64,000 bases of DNA from Caldanaerobacter subterraneus (GCF_004345675.1 NZ_SLWU01000011.1:18593-82592), one strand, 5' to 3'. Positions 38,329 to 46,519 are shown, numbered from the stretch's first letter. The notes: a model not told the origin generated them from the letters alone. Made by a program: numbers and translations.

Positions 38329-39258
38329 ATGGATAAAAAGGAATTTTTAAGGATATGGAAGGGTTTTTGGCAGTTGGCAGATCCTAAGATATGGATAGCA
38401 TCTACTGTGCCTATGTTTGTAGCGGCTGCCTATGCTTATGGTAAAACGGGAGAGTTTGACTTATTCTGGTTTGTTGTCTCAGTTATAGGCATTTACCTTA
38501 TTGAGATAGGTAAAAATGCAGTCAATGAATTTATTGATTATAAATCTGGGGTAGATACTTTTGTAACTCCGGATAAAAGAACTCCTTTTAGTGGAGGGAA
38601 GAAAACTATAGTCGAAGGTAAACTTACAGTCGAAGAAACAGTAATTATTGCCTTAGTAACAATACTTGTAGCTTGTGCTATAGGGCTAGCTATTGTCATA
38701 TTTAGAGAACCTCGCGTATTTATTGTAGGGCTTGCTGGAGTTTTAATAGCAGTTTTTTATAGTTTGCCTCCTTTTAAATTAAGCTACAGAGGCTTTGGAG
38801 AAATAGCTGTAGGAATAACTTTTGGGCCATTGATAGTTATAGGGATGTATTTAGTGATGACTCATCATGTAAGTATAGATGTTTTATTAGTTTCTTTGCC
38901 TATAGGGTTTTTAATAACCAATGTTCTTTGGATAAACCAGTATCCAGATTATGAAGCAGACCTCAAAGGACATAAATACAATTTGTTAGTTAGAATTGGC
39001 AAACAAAAAGGAGTGATAGTGTACGCATCTCTTTATATAGCAGCCTATCTGTCTCTTGCTTTAATAGCTTTAGTTACTAAAAATCCAATATGGCTTATGA
39101 CCTTTATAACAATTCCACTAGCTGTGAGGTCTGTAAATGTTGCCCGCAAATATTATGACGAAATACCAAAGCTGGTAAAAGCAAATGCCGATACGATAAA
39201 AATATATCAAATTGTAGGACTCATAATGATTTTATCTTCCTTGGTATCAAGATTTTAG
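38329..39258 (+). CDS. dmkA: UbiA prenyltransferase, DHNA polyprenyltransferase-like (DmkA/MenA)
   Basis: A 309-aa membrane enzyme with eight or nine helices. First Asp-rich motif in NAVNEFIDYKSGVD and second in YPDYEADLKGHKYNLL, as in MenA. In EET loci this enzyme attaches the polyprenyl chain to dihydroxynaphthoate to make demethylmenaquinone. No other men genes are in the window. Ribosome site GGAGGAAG precedes ATG 38329. Confidence 0.9.
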   Translation: MDKKEFLRIWKGFWQLADPKIWIASTVPMFVAAAYAYGKTGEFDLFWFVVSVIGIYLIEIGKNAVNEFIDYKSGVDTFVTPDKRTPFSGGKKTIVEGKLTVEETVIIALVTILVACAIGLAIVIFREPRVFIVGLAGVLIAVFYSLPPFKLSYRGFGEIAVGITFGPLIVIGMYLVMTHHVSIDVLLVSLPIGFLITNVLWINQYPDYEADLKGHKYNLLVRIGKQKGVIVYASLYIAAYLSLALIALVTKNPIWLMTFITIPLAVRSVNVARKYYDEIPKLVKANADTIKIYQIVGLIMILSSLVSRF

Positions 39259-39372
39259 GTTTTATTAAGATATTTTTTAGAAGGGAGGTGAGCGAAAAAC
39301 ATTGATATTATTTTAACAAAACAGTATAATATTTTTACACAAAATTTGTATTAAAAGGGAGGCTGTGATTTT

Positions 39373-39789
39373 ATGAGAAGGATTTTAACACTCGTATTAG
39401 TGGGATTATTTTTGGTGTTTGCAATAAGTGGCTGTTCTTCTAAAACAGCAACTGGTACTTACAAAGATGGTACTTACAAAGCGGAACAACCTAATTTTGA
39501 CGAGCACGGATGGAAAGGATAGATTGAGATAACTGTAAAAGACGGTAAAATAGCATCCGTGACTTATAATGAAGTAAATAAGGATGGGCAGTTAAAGAGA
39601 GATGACCAGCAATATGCAGAAAATATGAAGGCTAAGTCAGGTGTTACACCAAAAGAAGCATTTGAGAAATTGGAACAGCAGCTTATTGAGAAGCAAGACC
39701 CTGATAAAGTAGATACTGTTACTGGAGCTACACATACATCCCAAACTTTTAAAGAATTAGCTGCAGAGGCTTTAAAGAGTGCAAAGTAA
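39373..39789 (+). pseudogene. pplA: FMN-binding lipoprotein (PplA-like) interrupted by an amber codon
   Basis: Reading from ATG 39373: signal peptide with lipobox VFAISGC, a short linker with repeated TYKDGTYKAEQ, then an FMN-binding domain ending in DTVTGATHTSQTFKEL, where the Thr of TGAT is the expected flavinylation site. Codon 50 (39520-39522) is TAG, between HGWKG and IEITVKDGK; the frame is otherwise open to 39789. Length 138 aa with a single domain, shorter than Listeria PplA. It is the natural substrate of the adjacent apbE. Ribosome site GGGAGGC. A terminator follows. Confidence 0.85.
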
Positions 39790-39811
39790 TTTTTGAGTAG
39801 ATAGAGAAAAT

Positions 39812-39845
39812 AAAGGGGACAGTTTTTAAAGCTGTCCCCTTTAAA
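39812..39845 (+). terminator. Terminator of the EET locus (GGGGAC family)
   Basis: AAAGGGGACAG and CTGTCCCCTTT form a perfect 11-bp stem with a T/A-rich tail. Confidence 0.85.
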
Positions 39846-39850
39846 ATTTA

Positions 39851-40099
39851 TTAAGACATAAGCCTCTTTTCTCCTTCTATTGCTTTTATAGGAGCGATAT
39901 CCTGTGTCACCTTCAAAATACATATATATTCACCTGTTTATTAGTTCTTGTTCTATTGCTGACAATTCTGTAGAAGTTATTCCATCTATGACATCTTTAA
40001 ATTTTTCTTTAACTTCTGCAACACTTTTACCTCTATGAAGTTCTTTTATAACTTCTTTTAAAAGCTTCTGTATTCCCTATTATTAATAAGTTCACTCAT
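39851..40099 (-). pseudogene. Collapsed DUF438-domain gene
   Basis: On the minus strand from ATG 40099 the frame begins MSELINNREYR, then shifts; the next frame gives KLLKEVIKELHRGKSVAEVK and DVIDGITSTELSAIEQELINR, the start of DUF438 proteins. It stops at once and only the extreme C-terminus (VTQDIAPIKAIEGEKRLMS) remains before 39851. Most of a protein that would be several hundred residues long has been deleted. Confidence 0.7.
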
Positions 40100-40107
40100 A
40101 GGAAATA

Positions 40108-40389
40108 CCTGGACCTCATAAGATACAAGAAATAGGAGCTGGATTTATTCCTGACACATTAAATCTTGACGTTATCGATGAAATTATAAAGGTAAAAGAG
40201 AGAGATGCTTTTGAAATGTCAATGAAACTTGCAAAACAAGAAGGAATTCTTTGTGGTATTTCTTCAGGCGCAAATGTTTTTGCGGCAGTTGAAGTTGCAA
40301 ATCGCCTCGGGAGAGGAAAACGAGTTGTAACAGTACTACCTGATACTGGGGAAAGATATTTAAGTATGCACAAATTTTTTGAATATTGA
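40108..40389 (+). pseudogene. cysK: C-terminal fragment of cysteine synthase (copy 1)
   Basis: The frame from [19 protein letters not shown] to the stop after MHKFFEY is the last third of O-acetylserine sulfhydrylase; [19 protein letters not shown] is the conserved PLP-phosphate region. No start or N-terminal two thirds exist: the fragment abuts the DUF438 remnant. A second, more decayed copy lies at 50874-51046. Confidence 0.85.
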
Positions 40390-40424
40390 ACGATTATATA
40401 CGGCTGTATCCTGGAAAAATTTGC

Positions 40425-40550
40425 GTTGCTGATACTCCTGCTCATTGCTTTAGTTGTATAACTGCTAGGATAAATAGTATTGGAAGAGTAGTTTCAGAAA
40501 GTTTTGGTTATAGAAAAAAGAGAGTGTAAAATCTGCACTCTCTTTTTTAC
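40425..40550 (+). pseudogene. Unidentified gene remnant with terminator
   Basis: A plus-strand frame ending CITARINSIGRVVSESFGYR and KKRV before a TAA at 40527-40529 looks like the end of a decayed gene, and is followed by a hairpin (AGAGTGTAAAATCTGCACTCT, T run). I cannot identify the parent. Confidence 0.3.
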
Positions 40551-40553
40551 AGA

Positions 40554-40730
40554 TTATTTTGCAGAGTAATAGCATCTTTTAGGAGACATTATTAAATCTT
40601 CTTTTTTTAATTCTTTAATAGCCTTTTCAACTTCTTTTTTGTCAAGGCCTGATTTTTCTACAATATCACTAGGACGCAGAGGCTTTGAAGATTCTCTTAA
40701 AGTTTTTAATACTATCTCTTTGGCATCCAT
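40554..40730 (-). CDS. Short winged-helix DNA-binding protein (58 aa)
   Basis: A complete small gene: TCCTCC complement gives a GGAGGA ribosome site nine bases before the ATG. The protein (MDAKEIVLKTLRESSKPLRP, SDIVEKSGLDKKEVEKAIKE, LKKEDLIMSPKRCYYSAK) is a minimal winged helix: helix-turn-helix and a wing. Similar small proteins act as regulators, but no target is evident. A shadow frame on the plus strand is not real. Confidence 0.7.
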   Translation of the reverse strand: MDAKEIVLKTLRESSKPLRPSDIVEKSGLDKKEVEKAIKELKKEDLIMSPKRCYYSAK

Positions 40731-41007
40731 TTTATTTTTCCTCCTTAATACACATCACAATTTTATATTGATTACGATTCTAATTATAATATCAATTCTT
40801 ATTTTTGACAAGAACTTCTAAAATAATTTTTTAACAATAAAATTAAGATTTCACTGGCTTCCCCAACTACTGCTTTTGCAGCTTTTCAACAAAGGGTATA
40901 ACTAAAGATTTAATTTATTTAATTTATTATACAAAAGGGGTTTATCAAAAATCTGTGATTATTGTCACTTATTATACTAAAAAAAGGCAAATTATATACA
41001 AATACAG

Positions 41008-41042
41008 CCCCCCTTTTCTGTATTCAGAAAAATGGGGGGTTC
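41008..41042 (-). terminator. Terminator of the SHOCT gene pair
   Basis: CCCCCCTTTTCTG and CAGAAAAATGGGGGG pair with one bulge; the minus-strand end continues with T-rich sequence, so it ends transcription from 41059. The stretch 40744-41007 shows nothing else I can support. Confidence 0.65.
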
Positions 41043-41058
41043 TATCTGATTATTTAGC

Positions 41059-41343
41059 TCACTTTTTTAAAGTTTTAGTTATTTCTATATACTCATCTAA
41101 GGTGATTTCACCGCGAGCGTACCTTAACTTGGCAATTTCTAATGCTTCATTATTAGGATCTGTATTGTGTTTTTTAAAAAAGTTAACATTTCTAATCTGT
41201 TTTACTACCAAGTAAATTACTACGCCTATTAAAATCAAGAACAATATATTGGTAAGTCCACCGCCGAACCAAGTTCCATAACCACAAGGATAATATCCTC
41301 CAAACCAACGACCTAAACCACCCATCATATATCCTCCAAACAT
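41059..41343 (-). CDS. SHOCT-domain small membrane protein
   Basis: A 94-aa protein: a Gly/Tyr-rich N-terminus (FGGYMMGGLGRWFGGYYPCG), one membrane helix (about residues 32-48) and a C-terminal SHOCT motif (EIAKLRYARGEITLDEYIEI). Ribosome site GAGGAGGAG precedes the ATG. SHOCT proteins are often found next to metal or stress genes; two more lie nearby, flanking the two-component system. Confidence 0.85.
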   Translation of the reverse strand: MFGGYMMGGLGRWFGGYYPCGYGTWFGGGLTNILFLILIGVVIYLVVKQIRNVNFFKKHNTDPNNEALEIAKLRYARGEITLDEYIEITKTLKK

Positions 41344-41374
41344 TATTTTCTCCTCCTCTCTAAATATTTATATT

Positions 41375-41572
41375 TTACAAAATGCTTTTTAATTTGTTAT
41401 ATTCTTCTACTGTAATTTCTCCCTTGGCTAAACGTATATCAAGTATTTTCTTTGCTTCATTCACTTGGCAATCTTTGTTTGCATTTAAATTATTAATTAT
41501 TCTTTGCAGGTCACCTGTTTTGTACAAATAGAAGCCAATTGCCAAGATTAATATAAGCCCCATACATTTCAA
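41375..41572 (-). CDS. SHOCT-domain small membrane protein
   Basis: A 65-aa protein with one N-terminal helix (MGLILILAIGFYLYKTG) and a SHOCT motif (AKKILDIRLAKGEITVEEY). Ribosome site GAAAGGAG precedes its ATG. Upstream member of a minus-strand pair with the previous gene, divergent from the response regulator, so the two-component system may control it. Confidence 0.85.
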   Translation of the reverse strand: MKCMGLILILAIGFYLYKTGDLQRIINNLNANKDCQVNEAKKILDIRLAKGEITVEEYNKLKSIL

Positions 41573-41802
41573 CTCCTTTCTATTTATTAAAAAACTGTTA
41601 ACTTGGGTTCATTTTTATTTTAAGGCTTACTTTTGAAGAAAATATGAAGAGAAAATAAATACAGTTTAATTAAAATAATTTCCAAAAGTAAGCGATTAGA
41701 TTTTTGTAAACTGTGATGTATAATATATTAAAAGAAGTTTATCAAGCTATCTTCATAAGTTATTCATAATTTTGCTGCAAAATAATAAAGGGTGGATGGA
41801 AG

Positions 41803-42498
41803 ATGAATAAGAAAATATTTGTGGTTGATGACGAAATAAAAATACTGGAAGTTGTAAAGTCATACCTTGAGCGTGAGGGATTTAGTGTTATTACTGAAAC
41901 TAATGGCAATAACGTTTTAGATACATTTAAAAAAGAAAAACCAGACCTTGTTATATTGGACCTCATGTTGCCAGGTATTTCAGGAGAGGAACTGTGTAAA
42001 AGGTTACGTCAGTTTTCCGATGTACCGATATTGATGCTTACAGCAAAAGTTCAAGAAAGTGATAAAATTAATGGATTTTCCATAGGTGCTGATGACTATA
42101 TTACAAAACCATTCAGCCCACGTGAATTGGTTATGAGAGTAAAAGCAATATTAAGAAGAACAACTGATGATGTGCCTCTTGCTGAAGTAATGTCTTTTAA
42201 TAATGATGACCTTGTGGTCGATTTAAGAGCACATACAGTGAGGAAAAAGGGTGTGGTTGTAAATCTTACTCCAAATGAATTTAAAATTTTAAAGATTCTA
42301 ATTCGCAATCCAAATAGGGTCTTTACAAGAGAAGAATTAATTGAAAAAGTTATGGGATTTGACTATGAAGGATATGACAGGACGATTGATGCACATATTA
42401 AAAATTTAAGACAAAAAATTGAAGACGATACGAAAAATCCAGTGTATATTAGAACAGTGTATGGTGTTGGATATAAATTTGGTGATGGAAATGTTTAG
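41803..42498 (+). CDS. OmpR-family response regulator
   Basis: A 231-aa regulator. Receiver with acidic DDE start (VVDDEIKI), phospho-Asp in LVILDLMLPG, Thr and Lys in MLTAK and YITKPFSPREL; C-terminal winged helix with LTPNEFKILKIL and IDAHIKNLRQKI. Overlaps the kinase gene. Placement beside SHOCT, cad and cop genes suggests metal or envelope stress as signal, which is inference. Confidence 0.95.
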   Translation: MNKKIFVVDDEIKILEVVKSYLEREGFSVITETNGNNVLDTFKKEKPDLVILDLMLPGISGEELCKRLRQFSDVPILMLTAKVQESDKINGFSIGADDYITKPFSPRELVMRVKAILRRTTDDVPLAEVMSFNNDDLVVDLRAHTVRKKGVVVNLTPNEFKILKILIRNPNRVFTREELIEKVMGFDYEGYDRTIDAHIKNLRQKIEDDTKNPVYIRTVYGVGYKFGDGNV

Positions 42499-43846
42499 AA
42501 ATAATTTAAGAACAAGGGCGGCTATTGTATTTATTTCAATAGCTCTTATATCGATTGTTATTGTAAGTATTACAACAAACATCTTAATAATAAATAGCTT
42601 TGGAAATTATGTTATAAAGTCAACAGATAAAGAATTTAGCAATATAGCTAACACTCTTGCTGCAGTGTATAAATCTGAGGGAGGTTGGAAAAGTACGACA
42701 GGGCGTGAAATTGGGCATGCAGCTATGATGGAAGGATATGGATTAAGGCTTAGAGATAAAGATGGCAAAATTATATGGGATTTTTCTTCAATGTCATATA
42801 TGATGAATATGATGGGAAAATGGAATAAGAAAAATATTTCTGAAAAAACTCTTCCCATCATTGTAGATGAAAAAACAGTGGGATATGTAGATATAATTTA
42901 TTATGGGCCGATAATGATGAGTGACTTGGATTTTAAGTTTTTATGTGATATTAGCAGATATAATGTTATAGCAACGGTGATAGCTATTTTTATAGCATTG
43001 ACTATAAGTATTTATGTGTCAAATTATATTACAAGACCATTAATTAATATTACGGAAGTTGCTAAAAAGCTTGAAAAAGGTGATTTTACTGCAAAGGTTT
43101 ATGATATACCTAAAGAAGATGAGCTATTTAAGCTCACAGCTGCAATAAATCATCTTGGAGAATCTTTAAAAAATCAAGAAATACTAAGAAAACAAATGAC
43201 CTCTGACATTGCACATGAGCTTAGAACACCATTGACAACATTGCAGAGTCATATTGAAGCAATGCTTGATGGGGTTTGGGAGCCGACGCATGAAAGATTG
43301 AAGAGTTTAAATGAAGAGGTCTTAAGGCTTATAAATATTGTAAAAGACCTTGAAACATTGAATAAATTTGAATCTGATATGTTAAAGCTTAATAAAATCA
43401 AATTTGACGCAAGCGAATTAGTAAAGAGCATTTTGACAAATTTTGAAGCATCTTTTGCTGAAAAAGAACAAGAAGTTGTAAAGAACATCGAAGATAACAT
43501 TATGTTGTTTGGTGATAAGGACAGGATAGCACAGGTCTTCGTTAACCTAATATCAAATTCAAATAAATATACTCCTGTAGGTGGCAAAATAAAAATAGAC
43601 TTTTATAAAGATGGTGATTATGCAGTATTTATTGTAGAAGATAATGGAATGGGCATATCAAAAGATGATATTCCTTTTATTTTTGAAAGGTTTTACAGAG
43701 GAGAAAAATCAAGAAATCGTGAAACAGGTGGAAGTGGAATAGGGCTTTCGATTGCAAAAGCTATAGTACTAGCCCATGGAGGCGAAATAAGCGTTGAAAG
43801 CGAGATAAATAAAGGGAGTAAGTTTACTGTTAAAATTCCTTTGTAA
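42491..43846 (+). CDS. Sensor histidine kinase
   Basis: A 451-aa kinase. Two membrane helices (about residues 10-32 and 160-185) enclose a Met- and Lys-rich sensor with DFSSMSYMMNMMGKWNKK, a run rich in Met that could bind copper or silver. Then HAMP, HisKA (TSDIAHELRTPLTTLQSH) and HATPase (NLISNSNKYTP, VEDNGMGIS, GSGIGLSIAKAI). ATG 42491 overlaps the regulator's stop; 42485 is possible. Partner of the response regulator. Confidence 0.93.
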   Translation: MFRNNLRTRAAIVFISIALISIVIVSITTNILIINSFGNYVIKSTDKEFSNIANTLAAVYKSEGGWKSTTGREIGHAAMMEGYGLRLRDKDGKIIWDFSSMSYMMNMMGKWNKKNISEKTLPIIVDEKTVGYVDIIYYGPIMMSDLDFKFLCDISRYNVIATVIAIFIALTISIYVSNYITRPLINITEVAKKLEKGDFTAKVYDIPKEDELFKLTAAINHLGESLKNQEILRKQMTSDIAHELRTPLTTLQSHIEAMLDGVWEPTHERLKSLNEEVLRLINIVKDLETLNKFESDMLKLNKIKFDASELVKSILTNFEASFAEKEQEVVKNIEDNIMLFGDKDRIAQVFVNLISNSNKYTPVGGKIKIDFYKDGDYAVFIVEDNGMGISKDDIPFIFERFYRGEKSRNRETGGSGIGLSIAKAIVLAHGGEISVESEINKGSKFTVKIPL

Positions 43847-43863
43847 AGGAGGAGAGACAATTG

Positions 43864-44103
43864 ATGCGTATGATGTGCGCATGGGGATATAGAGCGGATG
43901 TATTCATTTGGGGTATTATTTGGTCAGCAATAGAAATAGGTTTAATAATTGTAGCAATCTATTTTATTATATCATCATTTCGAGGTACGAGAAGTAGAAG
44001 TCACAAGAGTGATGCATTAGAAATTTTAAAAGAAAGATATGCAAGAGGGGAAATAAGCGAAGAAGAGTATCTGGAACGAAAAAAAATACTTGAAGAAAAA
44101 TAA
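43864..44103 (+). CDS. SHOCT-domain small membrane protein
   Basis: A 79-aa protein after a strong AAAGGAGGAG site: Met/Cys-rich start (MRMMCAWGYR), one helix (about residues 15-39) and SHOCT motif (ALEILKERYARGEISEEEY). It is the third gene of the two-component operon. Same design as the two minus-strand SHOCT genes, so the three may act together. Confidence 0.85.
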   Translation: MRMMCAWGYRADVFIWGIIWSAIEIGLIIVAIYFIISSFRGTRSRSHKSDALEILKERYARGEISEEEYLERKKILEEK

Positions 44104-44117
44104 TTATATCATCATTT

Positions 44118-44723
44118 TTACTCCAGCTCATTTATCATCCTTAATACTTCATCTGCTTGTATTGCGGCGACTGCCATGACTTTGGGTGCCAAAGGTTTCT
44201 TTTCATTAATCGATGTAACAAAATCACCCACAATTGAAAAGTTTTTACCCCGTTTTATTTTAATATTTTCGCAATCACCAAATCCTGCGACACCTGAAGC
44301 CAAAACCACTTTTTTATTATGTTTTTGGGCTTTTTTAAAAATCAGCGTTTTGGTAAATTCATTGTCAACAGCTTCCACAACTATATCATGTTGAGGGATT
44401 AACTCATCTAAATTTGACTCATCAATTTTTATATTTTTGGCTGCTATGTTTGCGTGGGGGTTGATTTTAAAGAGAGTATCTTTAAGGGCTAATACCTTTT
44501 TTTCTCCTACCTGGTGTAAAAAGTAATTTTGTCGGTTGAGATTTAAGATGTCTACCTCATCAAAATCGACTATTGTGAGGTTTTTAATACCACTTCTTAT
44601 AAGCATCACTGCAACATTTGAACCAAGTCCACCACAGCCAATGAGAAGAATTTTTACTCTTGAAAGCTTGTCAAGCATCTTTTCATCAAAATAATTTTTA
44701 AGCATTACATCAAAAGGATTCAT
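44118..44723 (-). CDS. thiF: ThiF-family E1-like adenylyltransferase
   Basis: A 201-aa protein that would activate the C-terminus of a small sulfur carrier as acyl adenylate. Nucleotide site LLIGCGGLGSNVAVMLIRSG, followed by VDFDEVDILNLNRQNYF, and VEAVDNEFTK. No zinc-binding CxxC pairs are seen. Next to ttuA and ttuB, so it may serve TtuB rather than, or as well as, ThiS. Separate transcript: a terminator divides it from ttuA. Confidence 0.85.
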   Translation of the reverse strand: MNPFDVMLKNYFDEKMLDKLSRVKILLIGCGGLGSNVAVMLIRSGIKNLTIVDFDEVDILNLNRQNYFLHQVGEKKVLALKDTLFKINPHANIAAKNIKIDESNLDELIPQHDIVVEAVDNEFTKTLIFKKAQKHNKKVVLASGVAGFGDCENIKIKRGKNFSIVGDFVTSINEKKPLAPKVMAVAAIQADEVLRMINELE

Positions 44724-44780
44724 GCATTTTTCACTCTCCCTACTTTGTTTGTAATTTTAAATGTTGACTTTTGTGTAAGA

Positions 44781-44822
44781 AAAAAGGCTGGTTTTAAGAA
44801 TTTTTTATACTACCAGCCTTAG
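44781..44822 (-). terminator. Terminator of ttuB-ttuA
   Basis: AAGGCTGGT and ACCAGCCTT are perfect 9-bp arms; on the minus strand a T run follows. It ends the ttuB-ttuA transcript before thiF. Confidence 0.75.
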
Positions 44823-44836
44823 GTACAATCTCTACA

Positions 44837-45739
44837 CTAGCCAACGGTATTAGAAACTTTTGTAAGTCTGCAAAAAGAACATTCTTCCCTTGTTGTGACA
44901 TGGCCACAAGTTTTGCATTCCTTCAATTCAATATTTTCTACCTCTTTGAAATGCTTTTTGCCCTTTTCAAGGAAGCCAATCAAAAAACGCTGCTTTGTGC
45001 CAGGACTTTTTTCTTCCAGTTCATTCAGCAATTCTTTATAAAGAATTGAACGAGCTCCAATTGAATAAGGACACTCTTCATGTAAAAATTCAATTTTGTT
45101 TAAAAGCACGTAATACATGTTTTCTTTTTCTGTTAAAGTATAAAGGGGCTTTACTTTTTTTATGAGTTTAGGGTGAGTTTGAGGTAAAACTGGTCCCTGT
45201 CTTGCAAGATAGCTTTCTCCCCAATTCAAAATATTGCCTAAAAGTGTTGCTGCTTCGTCATCTAGATTGTGACCTGTTGCGATAACTGAAAATCCATTGT
45301 CGTAAGCTACTTTGTTAAACAGGTATCTTTTAATTGTTCCACATACGGAACAGGGGCTTCGTTTTAAAGTCTTTGAAAGCTTGTATATATCAAGCCCGAA
45401 TTCTTCTTTAATATTTTTTACAATGAGTGGAAGATTATTTTTCTTTGCAAAATTTTCAACCACTTCTTGAGACCTGTTTGAATACTCTCCAATTCCAAGG
45501 TTTATATACATTGCGGTAACGTTATAACCTTCCTTGGCTAGAACGTCCCACAGAGCCATACTATCTTTGCCGCCAGATACTACCACTAAAACTCTGTCGT
45601 CTTTTTTAAACATTTTATTTTTTTGAATGTTTTTTAAGACTTGGTTTCTATAATAATGCAAAAAACACTCAGCACAGAAGGCTGCATTATGCCTTTTTAG
45701 AGTGATAACTGCTTTTTTCTTACATCTTATGCACTTCAA
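44837..45739 (-). CDS. ttuA: tRNA 2-thiouridine synthase TtuA
   Basis: Thiolates position 54 of tRNA (ribothymidine to 2-thioribothymidine), a change that stabilises tRNA in thermophiles. 300 aa: N-terminal zinc finger (CIRCKKKA, CAECFLHYY), PP-loop VVSGGKDSMALWD, Fe-S cysteines in RSPCSVCGTIK and HEECPYSIGAR, and C-terminal zinc finger CKTCGHVT/CSFC. All ligands are present. Encoded 19 bases after its sulfur donor TtuB. Confidence 0.93.
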   Translation of the reverse strand: MKCIRCKKKAVITLKRHNAAFCAECFLHYYRNQVLKNIQKNKMFKKDDRVLVVVSGGKDSMALWDVLAKEGYNVTAMYINLGIGEYSNRSQEVVENFAKKNNLPLIVKNIKEEFGLDIYKLSKTLKRSPCSVCGTIKRYLFNKVAYDNGFSVIATGHNLDDEAATLLGNILNWGESYLARQGPVLPQTHPKLIKKVKPLYTLTEKENMYYVLLNKIEFLHEECPYSIGARSILYKELLNELEEKSPGTKQRFLIGFLEKGKKHFKEVENIELKECKTCGHVTTREECSFCRLTKVSNTVG

Positions 45740-45758
45740 TTGGTAAAGCCTCCTTCTA

Positions 45759-45953
45759 CTAACCTCCAGAAACTACCGATATTATCTCTACTACATCATC
45801 ATCTTGAAGAATTTCATCTGGAGTAACTATTTCTCCATTTTTTATAAAGACATGTGATTCTAAATTTATATTCAACTCTTTTGCGAGTTTTTCAACATTT
45901 TTTGGAGCTTTTATTGTAATTTGATTGTTTTTTCCTACAAATATTACTGTCAT
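45759..45953 (-). CDS. ttuB: Sulfur carrier protein TtuB-like (MoaD/ThiS fold)
   Basis: A 64-aa ubiquitin-like carrier ending in the essential Gly-Gly (VVEIISVVSGG). The frame extends upstream, but ATG 45953 follows a G-rich site and gives the compact start MTVIFVGKNNQITIKAP. Its thiocarboxylate would feed TtuA, encoded directly downstream. TtuB rather than ThiS or MoaD is inferred from that neighbour. Confidence 0.85.
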   Translation of the reverse strand: MTVIFVGKNNQITIKAPKNVEKLAKELNINLESHVFIKNGEIVTPDEILQDDDVVEIISVVSGG

Positions 45954-46059
45954 TCTCGATACCCCCGTAGAAACCAAATCTTGAAAATTGTGTGGCAAAA
46001 TTATTTATAACACATTTGAACTATTCGGTCAAGAATTTTAAAAAAGGAAATTGGAGTTC

Positions 46060-46110
46060 TTGAAAGGAAACAAAAATTATTATATAATAAAGTATGAACA
46101 ATTATTCATA
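46060..46110 (+). promoter_or_regulatory. Promoter and operator of cadC-cadA
   Basis: TTGAAA, 17-base spacer and TATAAT (46083-46088) are followed by TATGAACAATTATTCATA (46093-46110), an inverted repeat of the SmtB/ArsR/CadC operator type placed over the transcription start. This suits metal-relieved repression by the regulator encoded next. Confidence 0.75.
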
Positions 46111-46134
46111 TATTAAAGCAAAGAGGAGATACCT

Positions 46135-46500
46135 ATGAAAAGAGAAGACAGCAAAATCCCAATCTGCGAAGTTAGCGTAATACATGAAGATATTATAAAT
46201 AAAGTAAAAGAAGCTATGCCAGAGGAAACAAAATTGTATGACCTTGCAGAATTGTTTAAAGTATTAGGAGATACTACAAGGATAAAAATTCTTTATGCAT
46301 TATTTGAATCAGAAATGTGTGTTTGTGATATTGCTGTACTTCTTGGTATGAGCCAGTCCGCAGTTTCTCATCAGCTTCGGATACTAAGGCAAAATAAGCT
46401 TGTTAAATTCAGAAAAGAAGGAAAAGTGGTTTATTATTCTTTGGCGGATGACCATGTAAAGAAAATATTTGAACAGGGTTTTGACCATATTAATGAATGA
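46135..46500 (+). CDS. cadC: CadC/SmtB-type metal-responsive repressor
   Basis: A 121-aa ArsR-family repressor. The metal motif ESEMCVCDIAVLLG gives the two helix-3 cysteines, and an extra Cys is in the N-terminal arm (PICEVSV), as in Cd/Pb/Zn sensors of the CadC type. Recognition helix: MSQSAVSHQLRILRQ. Ribosome site AGAGGAG precedes ATG. Operon with the P1B ATPase 19 bases downstream; operator at 46093. Confidence 0.94.
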   Translation: MKREDSKIPICEVSVIHEDIINKVKEAMPEETKLYDLAELFKVLGDTTRIKILYALFESEMCVCDIAVLLGMSQSAVSHQLRILRQNKLVKFRKEGKVVYYSLADDHVKKIFEQGFDHINE

Positions 46501-46519
46501 ATCAGGAAGGGTGAATACT

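Noticed and set aside
39520..39522. Pyrrolysine or other read-through of the TAG in pplA
   Set aside because: No Pyl insertion context or pyl genes are visible and FMN-binding lipoproteins do not use it; nonsense mutation is simpler. Kept only as a remote option.
40639..40821. 60-codon plus-strand ORF
   Set aside because: Shadow of the minus-strand winged-helix gene, which has the better ribosome site and a recognisable fold.
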